Assembly: GCA_018265835.1 (NCBI GenBank)
Contig: JABLYK010000003.1
Span: forward strand, 1-64,000
Length of the DNA: 64,000 nucleotides
Source of the DNA: Oscillospiraceae bacterium
Lineage (GTDB): Bacteria > Bacillota > Clostridia > Oscillospirales > Oscillospiraceae
Reading direction: 5' to 3'
Shown: positions 8,223-17,798 of the stretch, piece after piece
How the letters are laid out: each line of letters opens with the position of its first letter
Position numbering within the stretch: position 1 is the first letter of the stretch
Notes under the pieces: generated by a model
What the model saw: only the letters and a program-made list of their open reading frames with translations
The model's database searches: none
Told to the model about the DNA's origin: nothing
Made by a program: the position numbers and the translations under genes

Positions 8223-10822
8223 CAGCCTCTCGCTTTCTTCTGCAATTCAAACAGCAGGTTCATTGCCTCGATGGGCGTGATGGTGTTCAGATCCAGCGTG
8301 CGCAGTTCCTCGGCGATCTGACTGCCGCCGACGTCTGTGAGACTGAGCTGATCGTCCTCCTGCGGCGTGGGGGATGCCGGCGCGGCCGAGCCGGATTCCA
8401 GCTCGCGCAGGTAGCTCTTGGCCTTGGTGATGATGCTTTCCGGCAGGCCGGCGAGCTTTGCGACCTCGATGCCATAGCTGTCGTCCGCTGCGCCGGCGAC
8501 GATCTTGCGCAGGAAGATGAGGGTGCCGCCCTGCTTTTTTGCAGTGATGTTATAGTTGCGCACGCCGGACAGCTCCCCGGCGAGTGCGGTCAGCTCGTGG
8601 TAGTGCGTGGCGAACATGGTCTTTGCGCCGAGGCGGCGCTTGTCGGCACAGTGTTCCAGCACCGCGCGCGCGATGGCCATGCCGTCGTAGGTGGAGGTGC
8701 CGCGGCCGATCTCGTCGAGAATCAGCAGGCTTTGCGCGGTGGCGTGCTGCAAAATGGCAGCCATCTCGCTCATTTCCACCATAAAGGTGCTCTGCCCGGC
8801 GGCGAGATCGTCCGACGCGCCGATGCGCGTGAACACGCGGTCGACGATGCCGATGGTCGCGGACTTTGCGGGCACGAACGAGCCCATCTGCGCCATGAGC
8901 ACGATCAGCGCCGTCTGGCGCATGTAGGTCGATTTGCCGGCCATGTTCGGACCGGTCACGATGGCGACGCGGTCGTCCGCGTCGTTCAGGAACGTGTCGT
9001 TCGGAACGAAGAGCGTGTCCTTCTGCGCCTGCTCAACAACGGGGTGGCGGCCTTCGCGGATGTCGAGCGTGCGGGAGAGATCGACCTCCGGGCAGACGTA
9101 GTGGTTTTTCACCGCGACCTCCGCCAGCGCGCAGAGCGTGTCGAGCCGGGCGACGGCGTCCGCCGCCGCCTGCACGCGCGCGACCTGCGCGGCCACCTGC
9201 TCGCGCAGCTCGGTGAACATGTGGTACTCCAGATCGGCGATGCGCTCGCGCGCGGTCAGGAGCGTGTTTTCCAGCTCTTTGAGCTCGTGCGTGAAGTAAC
9301 GCTCGCTCGAAACGAGGGTCTGCTTGCGGATGTACTCCTCCGGAAGTGCGACGTCGCCTGCGCTGTTGGGTACGTCGATGTAATAGCCGAACACCTTATT
9401 GTATCCGACCTTGAGCTTCTTGATGCCGGTGCGCTCGCGCTCGCGCTGCTCCAGCGCGGCGACCATGCCGGCGCCATTGTCGCGGATGCTGCGCAGGCGA
9501 TCGACCTCTTCGCTGTAGCCGGGGCGGAGGATGCCGCCCTCGCGCACGGAAAACGGCGGCTCGTCACAGATGGCGCGCGCGATCCGTTCCTCCAGATCGG
9601 CGAGCGTGTCCATCTGCGCAATGTCGCGCAGCTCGGCGCTCTGCATGTTCTGCAGCAGCTCCGTCAGCCGCGGAAGCTGGCGGCTGCACGCGGCGAGCGC
9701 CGCGAGATCGCGCCCGTTGGCCGAGCCGTACACCGCGCGGCCGATCAGACGCTGCATGTCGCCGATCTCCCGCAGCGCGAGCGCCAGCTCCGGACGGCGC
9801 ACGTTGTCGGAGACCAGCTCCTGCACGGCGGCAAGCCGCCGCTTGATCTGCACCGGAGAGAGCAGCGGCCGCTCGACCCACGCGCGCAGCATACGCCCGC
9901 CCATGGGCGTTTTCGTCTTGTCCAGCACCCAGAGGAGGCTGCCGCGCTTTTCGCCGGTGCGCAGGCTTTCGGTCAGCTCCAGATTGCGGCGGGTGGTATA
10001 GTCCAGCTCCATGTACCGCCGGTCGCCGAACAGCTCCAGATGGCGGATGTGGCCAAGGTCGCATTTTTGCGTTTCCTGGATGTAGGCCAGAAGCGCGCCG
10101 GAGGCGCACACGGCGGCCGATGCGCTGCCGAGACCGAGCGCATCGGTGTCCGGCGCGCTGAACTGCTCGCACACGCGCGCGGCGCTTGGCATAAATTCGA
10201 AGCGATCCCCGCCCACCTCGATCAGGCAGCCGAGCCGCTTTTTCAGGAAGGTATAGATTTCGGGATTTTCCAGCGCCCCGACGGAGAGCACCGCCTCGCG
10301 CGGGGAAAAGCGCCCCAGCTCGTTGACGATGTGGCTGGCCGCATCCGTGCCGAAGTCCGCCGCGCAGAATTCGCCCGTCGAAATGTCGCAAAACGCGACG
10401 CCGCCGGACTGCGCGTCCAGATACACGGCGCACAGGTAGTTTGAGCGCCCCTCCTCCAGCATGGAGCTTTCTGTCACCGTGCCAGGGGTGATGATGCGGA
10501 TGATGTCGCGCTTGACCAGACCTTTGGCCAGCGCGGGGTCTTCCATCTGCTCGCAGATGGCGACCTTGTAGCCCTTGGCGATGAGCCGCCCGATGTACGC
10601 CTCCGCCGCGTGGTACGGCACGCCGCACATGGGCGTGCGCTCGTCCGGGTTTTCCACGTTGCGGTCGCGCGTGGTCAGCGTGAGATCCAGCTCCTTCGAC
10701 GCGACGCGCGCGTCTTCGTCGAACATCTCGTAAAAATCGCCCAGCCGGAAAAACAGCAGGCAGTCGGTGTGCTGCTGCTTGATTTCGTAATATTGCCGCT
10801 TCATCGGCGTCATTTCGGCCAT
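8222..10822 (-). CDS. mutS: DNA mismatch recognition protein MutS
   Basis: This 866-residue MutS has its domains in order: the mismatch-binding domain with GDFYEMF (the wedge Phe-X-Glu) near residue 35, the connector, lever and clamp domains, and the ATPase with Walker A GPNMAGKST near residue 615, then DEIGRGTSTYDG and ATHYHEL. It binds mismatches and recruits MutL, encoded on the opposite strand 1.5 kb away. I chose the ATG at 10822 (MAEMTPMKR) because it matches the family start, has GAGGTGG upstream and begins one base after the miaB stop. A start six codons upstream would overlap miaB. Confidence 0.96.
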   Translation of the reverse strand: MAEMTPMKRQYYEIKQQHTDCLLFFRLGDFYEMFDEDARVASKELDLTLTTRDRNVENPDERTPMCGVPYHAAEAYIGRLIAKGYKVAICEQMEDPALAKGLVKRDIIRIITPGTVTESSMLEEGRSNYLCAVYLDAQSGGVAFCDISTGEFCAADFGTDAASHIVNELGRFSPREAVLSVGALENPEIYTFLKKRLGCLIEVGGDRFEFMPSAARVCEQFSAPDTDALGLGSASAAVCASGALLAYIQETQKCDLGHIRHLELFGDRRYMELDYTTRRNLELTESLRTGEKRGSLLWVLDKTKTPMGGRMLRAWVERPLLSPVQIKRRLAAVQELVSDNVRRPELALALREIGDMQRLIGRAVYGSANGRDLAALAACSRQLPRLTELLQNMQSAELRDIAQMDTLADLEERIARAICDEPPFSVREGGILRPGYSEEVDRLRSIRDNGAGMVAALEQRERERTGIKKLKVGYNKVFGYYIDVPNSAGDVALPEEYIRKQTLVSSERYFTHELKELENTLLTARERIADLEYHMFTELREQVAAQVARVQAAADAVARLDTLCALAEVAVKNHYVCPEVDLSRTLDIREGRHPVVEQAQKDTLFVPNDTFLNDADDRVAIVTGPNMAGKSTYMRQTALIVLMAQMGSFVPAKSATIGIVDRVFTRIGASDDLAAGQSTFMVEMSEMAAILQHATAQSLLILDEIGRGTSTYDGMAIARAVLEHCADKRRLGAKTMFATHYHELTALAGELSGVRNYNITAKKQGGTLIFLRKIVAGAADDSYGIEVAKLAGLPESIITKAKSYLRELESGSAAPASPTPQEDDQLSLTDVGGSQIAEELRTLDLNTITPIEAMNLLFELQKKARG

Positions 10823-10823
10823 G

Positions 10824-12236
10824 TTATACCACCTCGCCAAACAGTGCCCATGTGTTGCTGGATGTGATGCGCACGGTCACAAACTGCCCCACAAGCGACG
10901 TGTCGCCCTTCATGTGCACGAGCCGCCCGCCGGTCGTGCGCGCCGTGAGCGGGTATTCTCCCCGGCCGTCCGCGCCATCCACCAGCACGCGCTGCACCGT
11001 GCCCTCGTAGGCCTTGTGCTTTTCCGCCGAGATGCGGTTGGACACCTCGACCAGCCGGTCGAAGTGTACCTGCTTGTCTTCGCGCGTGTAAGGGTCGTCC
11101 AGCTTTGCTGCGGGCGTGCCCACGCGCTTGGAGTAGATGAAGGTGAACATCGCGTCGTACTGCACTTCCTCCACGAGGGAGATCGTGTCCTCGAACTCCT
11201 CGTCCGTCTCGCCTGGAAAGCCCACGATGATGTCGGTTGTCAGCACGAGGTCGGGCATGTAGCGGCGGGCAAGCGCGACCTCCTCCAGATACTTTTCGCG
11301 GGTATAGCTCCGGTTCATGGCCTTGAGCACGCGGTTGTTCCCGGCCTGTACCGGCAGATGGATGTGATGCGCGCACTTTTCGCACTCCGCCATCGTGCGG
11401 AAGAGCTTTTCCGTCGCGTCCTTCGGGTGGCTCGTCATGAAGCGCAGCACGAAGTCGCCCGGAATGTCATTGATGCGGCGCAGCAGGTCAGAAAAGTCCA
11501 CGTCCTCGTCGAGATCGCGGCCGTAGGAGTTGACGTTCTGGCCGAGCAGCGTGATGTCCCTGTACCCGGCGGCGACGAGCTGCCGCGCCTCGGCGAGAAT
11601 CTCGTCCGGGTGGCGGGAGCGCTCGCGCCCGCGCACGTAGGGCACGATGCAGTACGAGCAGAAGTTGTTGCAGCCGTACATGATCGACAGCCACGCCTTC
11701 ACGCTGCCGTCGCGCGCCTGCGGGATGCCCTCGGCGACGTTGCCGTCCGCCGGTGCGGTTTCAAACACGCGGTGCCTGCCGACGGCGACGCGCTCGAGCA
11801 GCTCCGGAAAGCGCCAAAGCTCGTGCGGGCCGAAGACGAGATCCACCACGCGGTAGGATTTTTTCAGCTTTTCCGCCATGTGCTCCTGCTGCACCATGCA
11901 GCCGCACACGGCGACGATCTGGTTCGGGTTTTGTTCCTTCGTGTGGTTGAGCGCGCCGACGTTGCCGAGCACGCGCTGCTCGGCGTGCTCGCGCACGGCG
12001 CAGGTGTTGATGACCACCACATCTGCCTGATAGGCATCCTGCGTAAGCCCGAAGCCCATCGCGCGGAGGTATCCGCGCAGCTTTTCGCTGTCGGCCTCGT
12101 TCTGCTGGCAGCCGTAGGTGTCCACCATGGCGAGCGGCTGCTTCCCGCGCGACTGATACATCGCGCGCAGCCGGTCGCAGATTTCCATCTGGCGGGCAAT
12201 CTCCTGCCCGGAAATTTCCATTCTCTGATAGCTCAT
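10824..12236 (-). CDS. miaB: tRNA-2-methylthio-N6-dimethylallyladenosine synthase
   Basis: This 470-residue radical-SAM methylthiotransferase has an N-terminal UPF0004 domain with three cluster-binding cysteines (TYGCQQNEADS, NTCAVRE, VCGCM), the radical-SAM CxxxCxxC motif in GCNNFCSYCIVPY near residue 180, and a C-terminal TRAM domain ending EVV. It adds the 2-methylthio group to i6A37 of tRNAs, after MiaA, whose gene lies at 15252. It is the first gene of the minus-strand miaB-mutS-CPBP unit. Confidence 0.95.
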   Translation of the reverse strand: MSYQRMEISGQEIARQMEICDRLRAMYQSRGKQPLAMVDTYGCQQNEADSEKLRGYLRAMGFGLTQDAYQADVVVINTCAVREHAEQRVLGNVGALNHTKEQNPNQIVAVCGCMVQQEHMAEKLKKSYRVVDLVFGPHELWRFPELLERVAVGRHRVFETAPADGNVAEGIPQARDGSVKAWLSIMYGCNNFCSYCIVPYVRGRERSRHPDEILAEARQLVAAGYRDITLLGQNVNSYGRDLDEDVDFSDLLRRINDIPGDFVLRFMTSHPKDATEKLFRTMAECEKCAHHIHLPVQAGNNRVLKAMNRSYTREKYLEEVALARRYMPDLVLTTDIIVGFPGETDEEFEDTISLVEEVQYDAMFTFIYSKRVGTPAAKLDDPYTREDKQVHFDRLVEVSNRISAEKHKAYEGTVQRVLVDGADGRGEYPLTARTTGGRLVHMKGDTSLVGQFVTVRITSSNTWALFGEVV

Positions 12237-12274
12237 ATCGGTAATTCCTCGAATCGAAAAGTCTTAGACACAAT

Positions 12275-12303
12275 AGTTTAACATTTTGCGGTAGAATTTT
12301 CAA
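12275..12303 (-). promoter_or_regulatory. candidate sigma-A promoter for miaB-mutS
   Basis: Minus strand TTGAAA (12303-12298), 17 bases, TAAACT (12280-12275). It lies about 40 bases before the miaB start. On the plus strand a TATAAT at 12315-12320 may belong to the mutL promoter, but it has no good -35 partner. Confidence 0.5.
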
Positions 12304-12351
12304 CGATAATCCCTTATAATGTGTAGGCAAGAAACAAAGGAGGGCACAACT

Positions 12352-14226
12352 ATGCCCAATATCAATATTCTCGCGCCCCACGTCGCCGACCTCATTGCGG
12401 CGGGCGAGGTGGTGGAGCGCCCGGCCTCCGTTGTCAAGGAGCTGGTGGAAAACGCCTTTGACGCCGGGGCAAAGAACGTCACGGTGGAGCTGCGCGGCGG
12501 CGGGATGACCTACCTGCGCGTGACGGACGACGGCTGCGGCATGGCGCCGGAGGACGCGGGCATCGCGTTTTTGCGCCACGCCACGAGCAAGCTGCGCGAC
12601 GAGCACGGGCTGGAGGCCATCGGCACGCTCGGCTTCCGCGGCGAGGCGCTGGCGGCAATCTCCGCCGTGTCGCACATCGAGCTGACCACGCGCCGAACCG
12701 GCGCGCCCTCCGGCACGCGCATGACGCTCGATGCCGGGGAGATCCAGACCATGTACGAGACCGGCTGCCCGGAGGGCACGACCCTGATCGTGCGCGACTT
12801 GTTTTATAATACGCCCGCGCGGCTGAAATTCATGAAATCCGACCGCACGGAGGGCAGCGCCTGCGTCGCGGCGGCGTTTCGCTGCGCGCTGGGCCGGCCG
12901 GATGTGTCCGTGCGCTGCATCAAGGACGGGGAGGAGCAGTTTTTCTCCCCCGGAGACGGCCGGGAGGAGTCCTGCGTGTACAGCCTGCTGGGCCGCGATG
13001 CGGCAGGAACCATGCTGACGTGCCGCGGCGAGAACGACGGCGTCGCGGTGCACGGGTTCGTGTCCTCTCCCGGCGCGGGGCGCGGCAACCGCACGCAGCA
13101 GCATTTCTTCTGCAACGGGCGGTACATCAAGTCCGCAACGCTGCAGGCCGCGTTGGAGCAGGCATACCGCAACACGCTGCTGACGGGGCGCTTTCCCGCG
13201 TGCGTGCTGTACATTGAGCTGAGCTGCGCCGCTGTGGACGTGAACGTCCACCCGGCGAAGACGGAGGTCAAGTTCACGCAGGAGAAAAAGGTGTTCGACG
13301 CGGTGTATTACGCAGCGCGCTCCGCCCTGGAGGGCGAGCGCCGCACGGCTGAGATCACGCTCTCGGAAGGCACGCGGCAGGCAGCCCAGCCGAAGCCGGA
13401 TTTTTACCGGAGCATGACGAGCTCGGAATTTCGCGGCAGCGGTCTTGGCACCGCGAAGCCGGTGTCCGCCCCGGCGCGCCCGTCCGCTCCGGCTACGGCC
13501 TATCGGACGGCGGCAGCGCCCACAGGCGCGGCCTTCCGTTCGCCAACGGCGCCGCGCCCGGCGCCCGCCGGATTTTCTGCCGCGCCGGTTCCACCGGCTG
13601 CGCAGACCGCACTGCCGGATCTGCCCGACTCGCCGCTGGAGCCTGCGGCACCGAAAGAATCCCCCGCGCGCCTGATCGGCGAGGCGATGGATACCTATAT
13701 TCTGGTCGAAAAGGGCGACACGCTGCTGCTGATCGACAAGCACGCCGCGCACGAGCGCATCAACTTCGACCGCCTGCGTCGGCAGGACTGCGAGATCATG
13801 TCGCAGACGCTGCTGACGCCCGCGCCGTTCACACCGGACTCGGCGGACGCGGACGCGCTGCGCGCCAATCTCGATGCGCTCAACGCCCTGGGCTTTGAGC
13901 TGGAGCCGCTGGGCGAGGATGCGTTCATGATCCGCGCCGTACCGGCGCAGCTCGACCCTGCGGACGCATGCAGTGCTGTGGAGGAGATCTGCGAGCAGCT
14001 TCGCCGCGGCGGCGCGATGGACGCGCGCGCGGTGCGCGACGAGATCCTCAAAACCGTCGCCTGCAAAGCCGCCATCAAGGCCGGGTGGAAGACGGAGCCG
14101 GAGGAGCTGCTGCGGCTGGCCGGAGCCGTCCTCTCCGGCGAGGTGAAATACTGCCCGCATGGCCGCCCCGTCGCTGTGACGCTCACGCGCAGGGAGCTGG
14201 ACCGGCAGTTCAAGCGGATTGTATAA
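12352..14226 (+). CDS. mutL: DNA mismatch repair endonuclease/ATPase MutL
   Basis: This 624-residue MutL has the GHKL ATPase motifs in the N-terminal third: ELVENAFDAGA near residue 33, DDGCGM near residue 64, and GFRGEALAAIS near residue 97. A Pro/Ala-rich linker (about residues 375-445) leads to the dimerisation/endonuclease domain with DKHAAHERINFD, ACKAAIKAG and CPHGRP. The endonuclease motif normally reads DQHA(X)2E(X)4E; the final Glu is Asp here, a conservative change. The ATG at 12352 follows AAAGGAGGG. It is divergent from miaB-mutS rather than downstream as in many Clostridia. Confidence 0.96.
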   Translation: MPNINILAPHVADLIAAGEVVERPASVVKELVENAFDAGAKNVTVELRGGGMTYLRVTDDGCGMAPEDAGIAFLRHATSKLRDEHGLEAIGTLGFRGEALAAISAVSHIELTTRRTGAPSGTRMTLDAGEIQTMYETGCPEGTTLIVRDLFYNTPARLKFMKSDRTEGSACVAAAFRCALGRPDVSVRCIKDGEEQFFSPGDGREESCVYSLLGRDAAGTMLTCRGENDGVAVHGFVSSPGAGRGNRTQQHFFCNGRYIKSATLQAALEQAYRNTLLTGRFPACVLYIELSCAAVDVNVHPAKTEVKFTQEKKVFDAVYYAARSALEGERRTAEITLSEGTRQAAQPKPDFYRSMTSSEFRGSGLGTAKPVSAPARPSAPATAYRTAAAPTGAAFRSPTAPRPAPAGFSAAPVPPAAQTALPDLPDSPLEPAAPKESPARLIGEAMDTYILVEKGDTLLLIDKHAAHERINFDRLRRQDCEIMSQTLLTPAPFTPDSADADALRANLDALNALGFELEPLGEDAFMIRAVPAQLDPADACSAVEEICEQLRRGGAMDARAVRDEILKTVACKAAIKAGWKTEPEELLRLAGAVLSGEVKYCPHGRPVAVTLTRRELDRQFKRIV

Positions 14227-14230
14227 AAAT

Positions 14231-14254
14231 TTGGGGAGCAAGCTTGCTCCCCAA
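14231..14254. terminator. bidirectional terminator-like palindrome between mutL and degV
   Basis: A perfect 24-nt palindrome (TTGGGGAGCAAG and its complement) four bases after the mutL stop and 22 bases past the convergent DegV stop. U-runs are weak on both sides, so it may be a stabilising hairpin. Confidence 0.6.
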
Positions 14255-14276
14255 ATAAGACGATGCATTTGATGCG

Positions 14277-15122
14277 TTACTTGTGATAGTACAAAATACC
14301 CATGCACTTCGGGCCGCAGTGACTCGAGACCGTGCAGCCGGCCTGCGTGCGGTAGACCTCCTCAAACGGCTGGCAGGCGCGCACGACGCGCTCCAGCTCG
14401 TCGCGGACTTCCTCGTCAAGCCCGGAGTCCGTGATGAAAATGCGGCTGCAATCTATGTCGTCGCGCCCCTTGAGCCGGTCCTCGATGTACTGTACATAGC
14501 ATTTCATCAGCTTGCCGCGGTACTTTTTCGCCACGCCCATGACGCCGTTTTTCACCTCGATGGAGGGCTTGAGACTCAGCAGGTTCGCGCCGACCGCTGC
14601 GAGCGACGAGCAGCGCCCGCCGGCGACCAGATATTCCAGCGTGTCGAGCACGAAGCTGACGTCCAGCTTTTCGCGCTTTTGCTCCAGCTCCGCCGCAATG
14701 TCGGCGGCGTCCATGTCGCCGCGCCCGGCCATGATGGCGGCGTCCAGCACCAGATGGCCGATGCCGGTGGAGAGGTTGCGCGCGTCCACAGGATAGACGT
14801 TGCCGACCTCCTTTGCCGCGATGCAGGCGTTCTGGTAGCAGGCGGACATGTCGCTGGAGATCGTGAAGTGGATCACCGCGTCGCATTCCTTCCGGCACTC
14901 GGTGAAGTACGCAATGTAGTCCGACACGTTGACCGCTGCCGTCTGGCACAGCTTGCCGGTGGCACGGAAGTGCGCATACAGGTCTTCGGGGTGGATATCG
15001 ACGCCGTCACGCCAGGTCTTGTCGCCGCTGACGATATAGAGCGGCGTGATGCCGATGTTGTATTGCTCGATCAGCGCGGGCGAGAGATCACAGGTGCTGT
15101 CGGCGGAAATTTTAATCTTCAA
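14277..15122 (-). CDS. DegV family fatty-acid-binding protein
   Basis: This 281-residue DegV protein starts MKIKISADSTCDLSP, the typical family N-terminus with the STCDL lipid-binding loop. Other family elements are TAAVNVSDY, HFTISSDMSA, the DARNLSTGIG segment and LEYLVAGGRC. Some DegV proteins present fatty acids to the FakA kinase; no kinase is encoded nearby. I prefer the TTG at 15122, which has AGAGG eight bases upstream; a GTG at 15131 overlaps that Shine-Dalgarno. The gene interrupts the mutL-miaA-hfq series and is on the opposite strand. Confidence 0.9.
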   Translation of the reverse strand: MKIKISADSTCDLSPALIEQYNIGITPLYIVSGDKTWRDGVDIHPEDLYAHFRATGKLCQTAAVNVSDYIAYFTECRKECDAVIHFTISSDMSACYQNACIAAKEVGNVYPVDARNLSTGIGHLVLDAAIMAGRGDMDAADIAAELEQKREKLDVSFVLDTLEYLVAGGRCSSLAAVGANLLSLKPSIEVKNGVMGVAKKYRGKLMKCYVQYIEDRLKGRDDIDCSRIFITDSGLDEEVRDELERVVRACQPFEEVYRTQAGCTVSSHCGPKCMGILYYHK

Positions 15123-15251
15123 AAATGTCACCTCTGATAAAATTCGGGGAGAAATGATTGGATTTTCATGGTTTTTCTATGTTTAGCATTTTAACACTTT
15201 TCTAATAGTTTGCATAGTCCTATTTTTCACCCAAAAAGGAGAAAGTATCAC

Positions 15252-16196
15252 ATGCCGCCCAAAATTGCAGTCATTACAGGACCGACGGCGTCGGGCAAAA
15301 CCGCGCTCGGCGTGGCGCTGGCCGAGACGCTGCACGGCGAGGTCGTTTCGGCCGACTCCATGCAGATCTATCGCCGGATGGACATCGGCACCGCGAAGCC
15401 GACGCCGGAGGAAATGCGCGGCGTGCCGCACCATATGATCGACGTGGCCGAGCCGGAGGAGAACTATTCCGTGGCGCGCTACGTTGCGGAGGCCTCCGCC
15501 TGCGTGGACGATATCCTTGCGCGCGGAAAGCTGCCGGTCGTCGTGGGCGGTACGGGGCTGTATATCGACTCGCTCGTTTCCGGCCGCACGTTTGCCGACG
15601 GCTCGTCCGACTCCGCGCTGCGGCAGGAGCTGAATGAGCGCTATGATGAGATCGGCGGCGAGGGGCTGCTGGGGGAGCTGCGCAAGGTCGATCCGGAGCG
15701 CGCGCAAAAACTCCATGCGGCGGACAAAAAGCGCATCGTCCGCGCGATGGAGGTGTACATTCTCACCGGCAAGACCATCACGCAGCACGACGCGGAGACG
15801 CGCGCGCGTCCGCCCCGGTACGATGCGGCGCGCATCGCGCTGGACTTCACGGAGCGCGCCGACCTCTATGCGCGCATCGACCGGCGCGTGGACACGATGG
15901 TGGAAGCGGGCCTGTTCGACGAGGTGCGCGCCCTGCTCGCATCGGGCGTTCCCGGCGACTGCACCGCGATGCAGGCGATCGGCTACAAGGAGGCCGCCGG
16001 CGCGGTGCGCGGGGAGATTACCGAAGCGGAGGCCGCCGAACGCATCCGGCAGGAGTCGCGCCGGTACGCCAAGCGGCAGCTTACGTGGCTGCGGCGCGAT
16101 CCGTCCCTGTTCTGGATTCGGTTTGAAAAAACGCCGGACATGGCGCTGGCCAGACGGCTTTCGACCGGTTTCTTGGTTCGCCGCGGTATAGAATAG
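15252..16196 (+). CDS. miaA: tRNA dimethylallyltransferase
   Basis: This 314-residue MiaA transfers dimethylallyl to A37 of tRNAs that read UNN codons, making the substrate of MiaB. It has the P-loop GPTASGKTALG at residues 10-20, the DSMQIYRRMDIGTAKP segment near residue 36, GGTGLYI near residue 101, and MQAIGYKE in the C-terminal part. The ATG at 15252 follows AAAAAGGAG. It directly precedes hfq, a conserved arrangement. Confidence 0.96.
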   Translation: MPPKIAVITGPTASGKTALGVALAETLHGEVVSADSMQIYRRMDIGTAKPTPEEMRGVPHHMIDVAEPEENYSVARYVAEASACVDDILARGKLPVVVGGTGLYIDSLVSGRTFADGSSDSALRQELNERYDEIGGEGLLGELRKVDPERAQKLHAADKKRIVRAMEVYILTGKTITQHDAETRARPPRYDAARIALDFTERADLYARIDRRVDTMVEAGLFDEVRALLASGVPGDCTAMQAIGYKEAAGAVRGEITEAEAAERIRQESRRYAKRQLTWLRRDPSLFWIRFEKTPDMALARRLSTGFLVRRGIE

Positions 16197-16254
16197 TGGC
16201 CTGTACAGACCGGGCGCGCGGCGCCCTGCCCGCCCGATTTGTATAAATTCACTA

Positions 16255-16283
16255 TTTCACGGGGCGGGAAAATATGTTACACT
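16255..16283 (+). promoter_or_regulatory. candidate promoter of hfq
   Basis: TTTCAC (16255-16260), 17 bases, TACACT (16278-16283) with an upstream TG forming an extended -10 (TGtTACACT). It would give a leader of about 35 bases. Confidence 0.5.
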
Positions 16284-16324
16284 TAAAAAATAGCGCCGCT
16301 CCGACAGAGAAGGAGCGTGCACCC

Positions 16325-16552
16325 ATGCAAAAAACACAGAATCTTCAGGATGGTTTCCTCAATCGCATCCGGCAGGAGAAGGTGCCTGTCACGATGTTTC
16401 TGATGAACGGCTTTCAGATGCGCGGTATTGTCCGCGGGTTTGACAGCTTTGTGGTCATTCTCGAAGCGGACGGCAAGCAGCAGATGATCTACAAGCATGC
16501 GATCTCGACCGTCTGCCCGATCCATTCCATTGAGCTGAGAGAGGAAAGCTGA
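16325..16552 (+). CDS. hfq: RNA chaperone Hfq
   Basis: This 75-residue Sm-like protein forms hexameric rings that bind small RNAs and mRNAs. The Sm1 region ([24 protein letters not shown]) and the Sm2 signature YKHAIST are clear; the last normally reads (Y/F)KHA. The C-terminal tail is short, as in other Firmicutes. The ATG at 16325 follows GAAGGAG. It lies after miaA, with a plausible promoter of its own. Confidence 0.95.
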   Translation: MQKTQNLQDGFLNRIRQEKVPVTMFLMNGFQMRGIVRGFDSFVVILEADGKQQMIYKHAISTVCPIHSIELREES

Positions 16553-16589
16553 CCGCCGCCGCACTTCCGTTGCGAAAGGGGTGTTCTGC

Positions 16590-17783
16590 TTGAAAAAAAC
16601 GAATACGGTCATCAATATCGCAATGGTCGTGCTGTTTGCGGCGATGCTGATCTATCTCGGCGTTTACATCTTTCGGTCTACCCAGCAGGGCTACGTCACC
16701 GCGCCCGCCGTCGTCGTCACGGTCAACGAGAGCGGACAGGCCTCCGGCATTGTGGTGCGTAAGGAGCGGCTGCTCAGCTCGGACAAGGCGTACGTCTCCG
16801 TATCCGTGGACGACGGCAGCGAGGTCGCGCGCGGCAGCGAGGTGGCCATCGGCGTGAACTCGCAGGAGGCGCTCGAGCGGGCCAGCCGCGCCCGCGAGCT
16901 GAAAACGGAGATCGACTATGTCAGCAGCCTGCTTTCGAGCATGAGTGCCGCCTCCGGCGCGACCGAGCAGGACGCCGCCGTGCGCTCCGGGATCCTGAAG
17001 CTCTCTGCCGCCGTCAGCTCCGGCGACGTGGGCGAGCTCGACAGCATTTGCACGAATCTCGGCTCGCTGCTGCTCGGTGGCGGCGCCACCGTGACGCAGA
17101 GCGATCTGGATGCGCTGCAGGCAGAGCTGCGCCAGCTGCAGTCCGCAACCGGGAGCGATGGGAGCATTACCGCCCCGGCCGCCGGCGTGTTCACGACTGT
17201 GACGGACGGGTACGAGAGCCTGACCTATGCGGATCTGGACGAGCTGACGCCCGACGGCGTCGCGGCGCTCAGCAGCCGGAAGACCGCTGTGGACGATCAT
17301 GTGATCGGAAAGCTTGTCACCTCGAAAAAGTGGTACTTTGCCGCCGTGATGCAGCAGGCGGACGCCGATCGGCTCTCTCCCGGCGGCAGCGCCACGCTGG
17401 ATTTCGGCCGGCATTACAGCAGCGAAATTCAGGCCACCGTCGTGCGTATGAGCGAGCCGGTGGACGGAGAGGTCGCCGTCATCTTCTCGTGCAACACCGC
17501 GCTTGCCGATACGCTCGCCATGCGCGAGGCGACCGCTGAGGTCGTGTATACGGAGTATACCGGCATCCGCGTGCCGCTCAAGGCTGTACATATGGACGGG
17601 GACGGCGGCACCTATGTATATGTCATCACTGCCGGGCAGCTTGAGGCGAAGCCGGTGGAGATCCTTTATCAGACCGGGGACTACTGTCTGGTCGCGCGCG
17701 GCTCGGAGAGCAATTCTTTGCGCGCGGGCAACGAGATTGTGGTTTCGGGTAAGAATCTGACCGACGGCAAGGTCGTCGGTTAA
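16590..17783 (+). CDS. membrane-anchored HlyD-like biotinyl-lipoyl domain protein of the division locus
   Basis: About 397 residues: a basic start, one transmembrane helix (about residues 8-26), then an extracellular part with an HlyD/RND-adaptor lipoyl-like half motif (SGIVVRKE, SVDDGSEVARGSEVA), a coiled-coil segment (about 85-170), the second lipoyl half (TAPAAGVFTT) and a C-terminal beta domain. Clostridial genomes often carry such a protein before yggS-sepF, and it probably works at the cell envelope; its partner is unknown. The start is a TTG at 16590, nine bases after GAAAGGGG. A GTG at 16581 is too close to that site. Confidence 0.75.
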   Translation: MKKTNTVINIAMVVLFAAMLIYLGVYIFRSTQQGYVTAPAVVVTVNESGQASGIVVRKERLLSSDKAYVSVSVDDGSEVARGSEVAIGVNSQEALERASRARELKTEIDYVSSLLSSMSAASGATEQDAAVRSGILKLSAAVSSGDVGELDSICTNLGSLLLGGGATVTQSDLDALQAELRQLQSATGSDGSITAPAAGVFTTVTDGYESLTYADLDELTPDGVAALSSRKTAVDDHVIGKLVTSKKWYFAAVMQQADADRLSPGGSATLDFGRHYSSEIQATVVRMSEPVDGEVAVIFSCNTALADTLAMREATAEVVYTEYTGIRVPLKAVHMDGDGGTYVYVITAGQLEAKPVEILYQTGDYCLVARGSESNSLRAGNEIVVSGKNLTDGKVVG

Positions 17784-17798
17784 GGAGGCGTGGTTTTT

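Noticed and set aside
8180..14307. Long open frames opposite mutS, miaB and mutL
   Set aside because: Same composition effect in GC-rich genes; the true genes have full domain signatures and good starts on the other strand.
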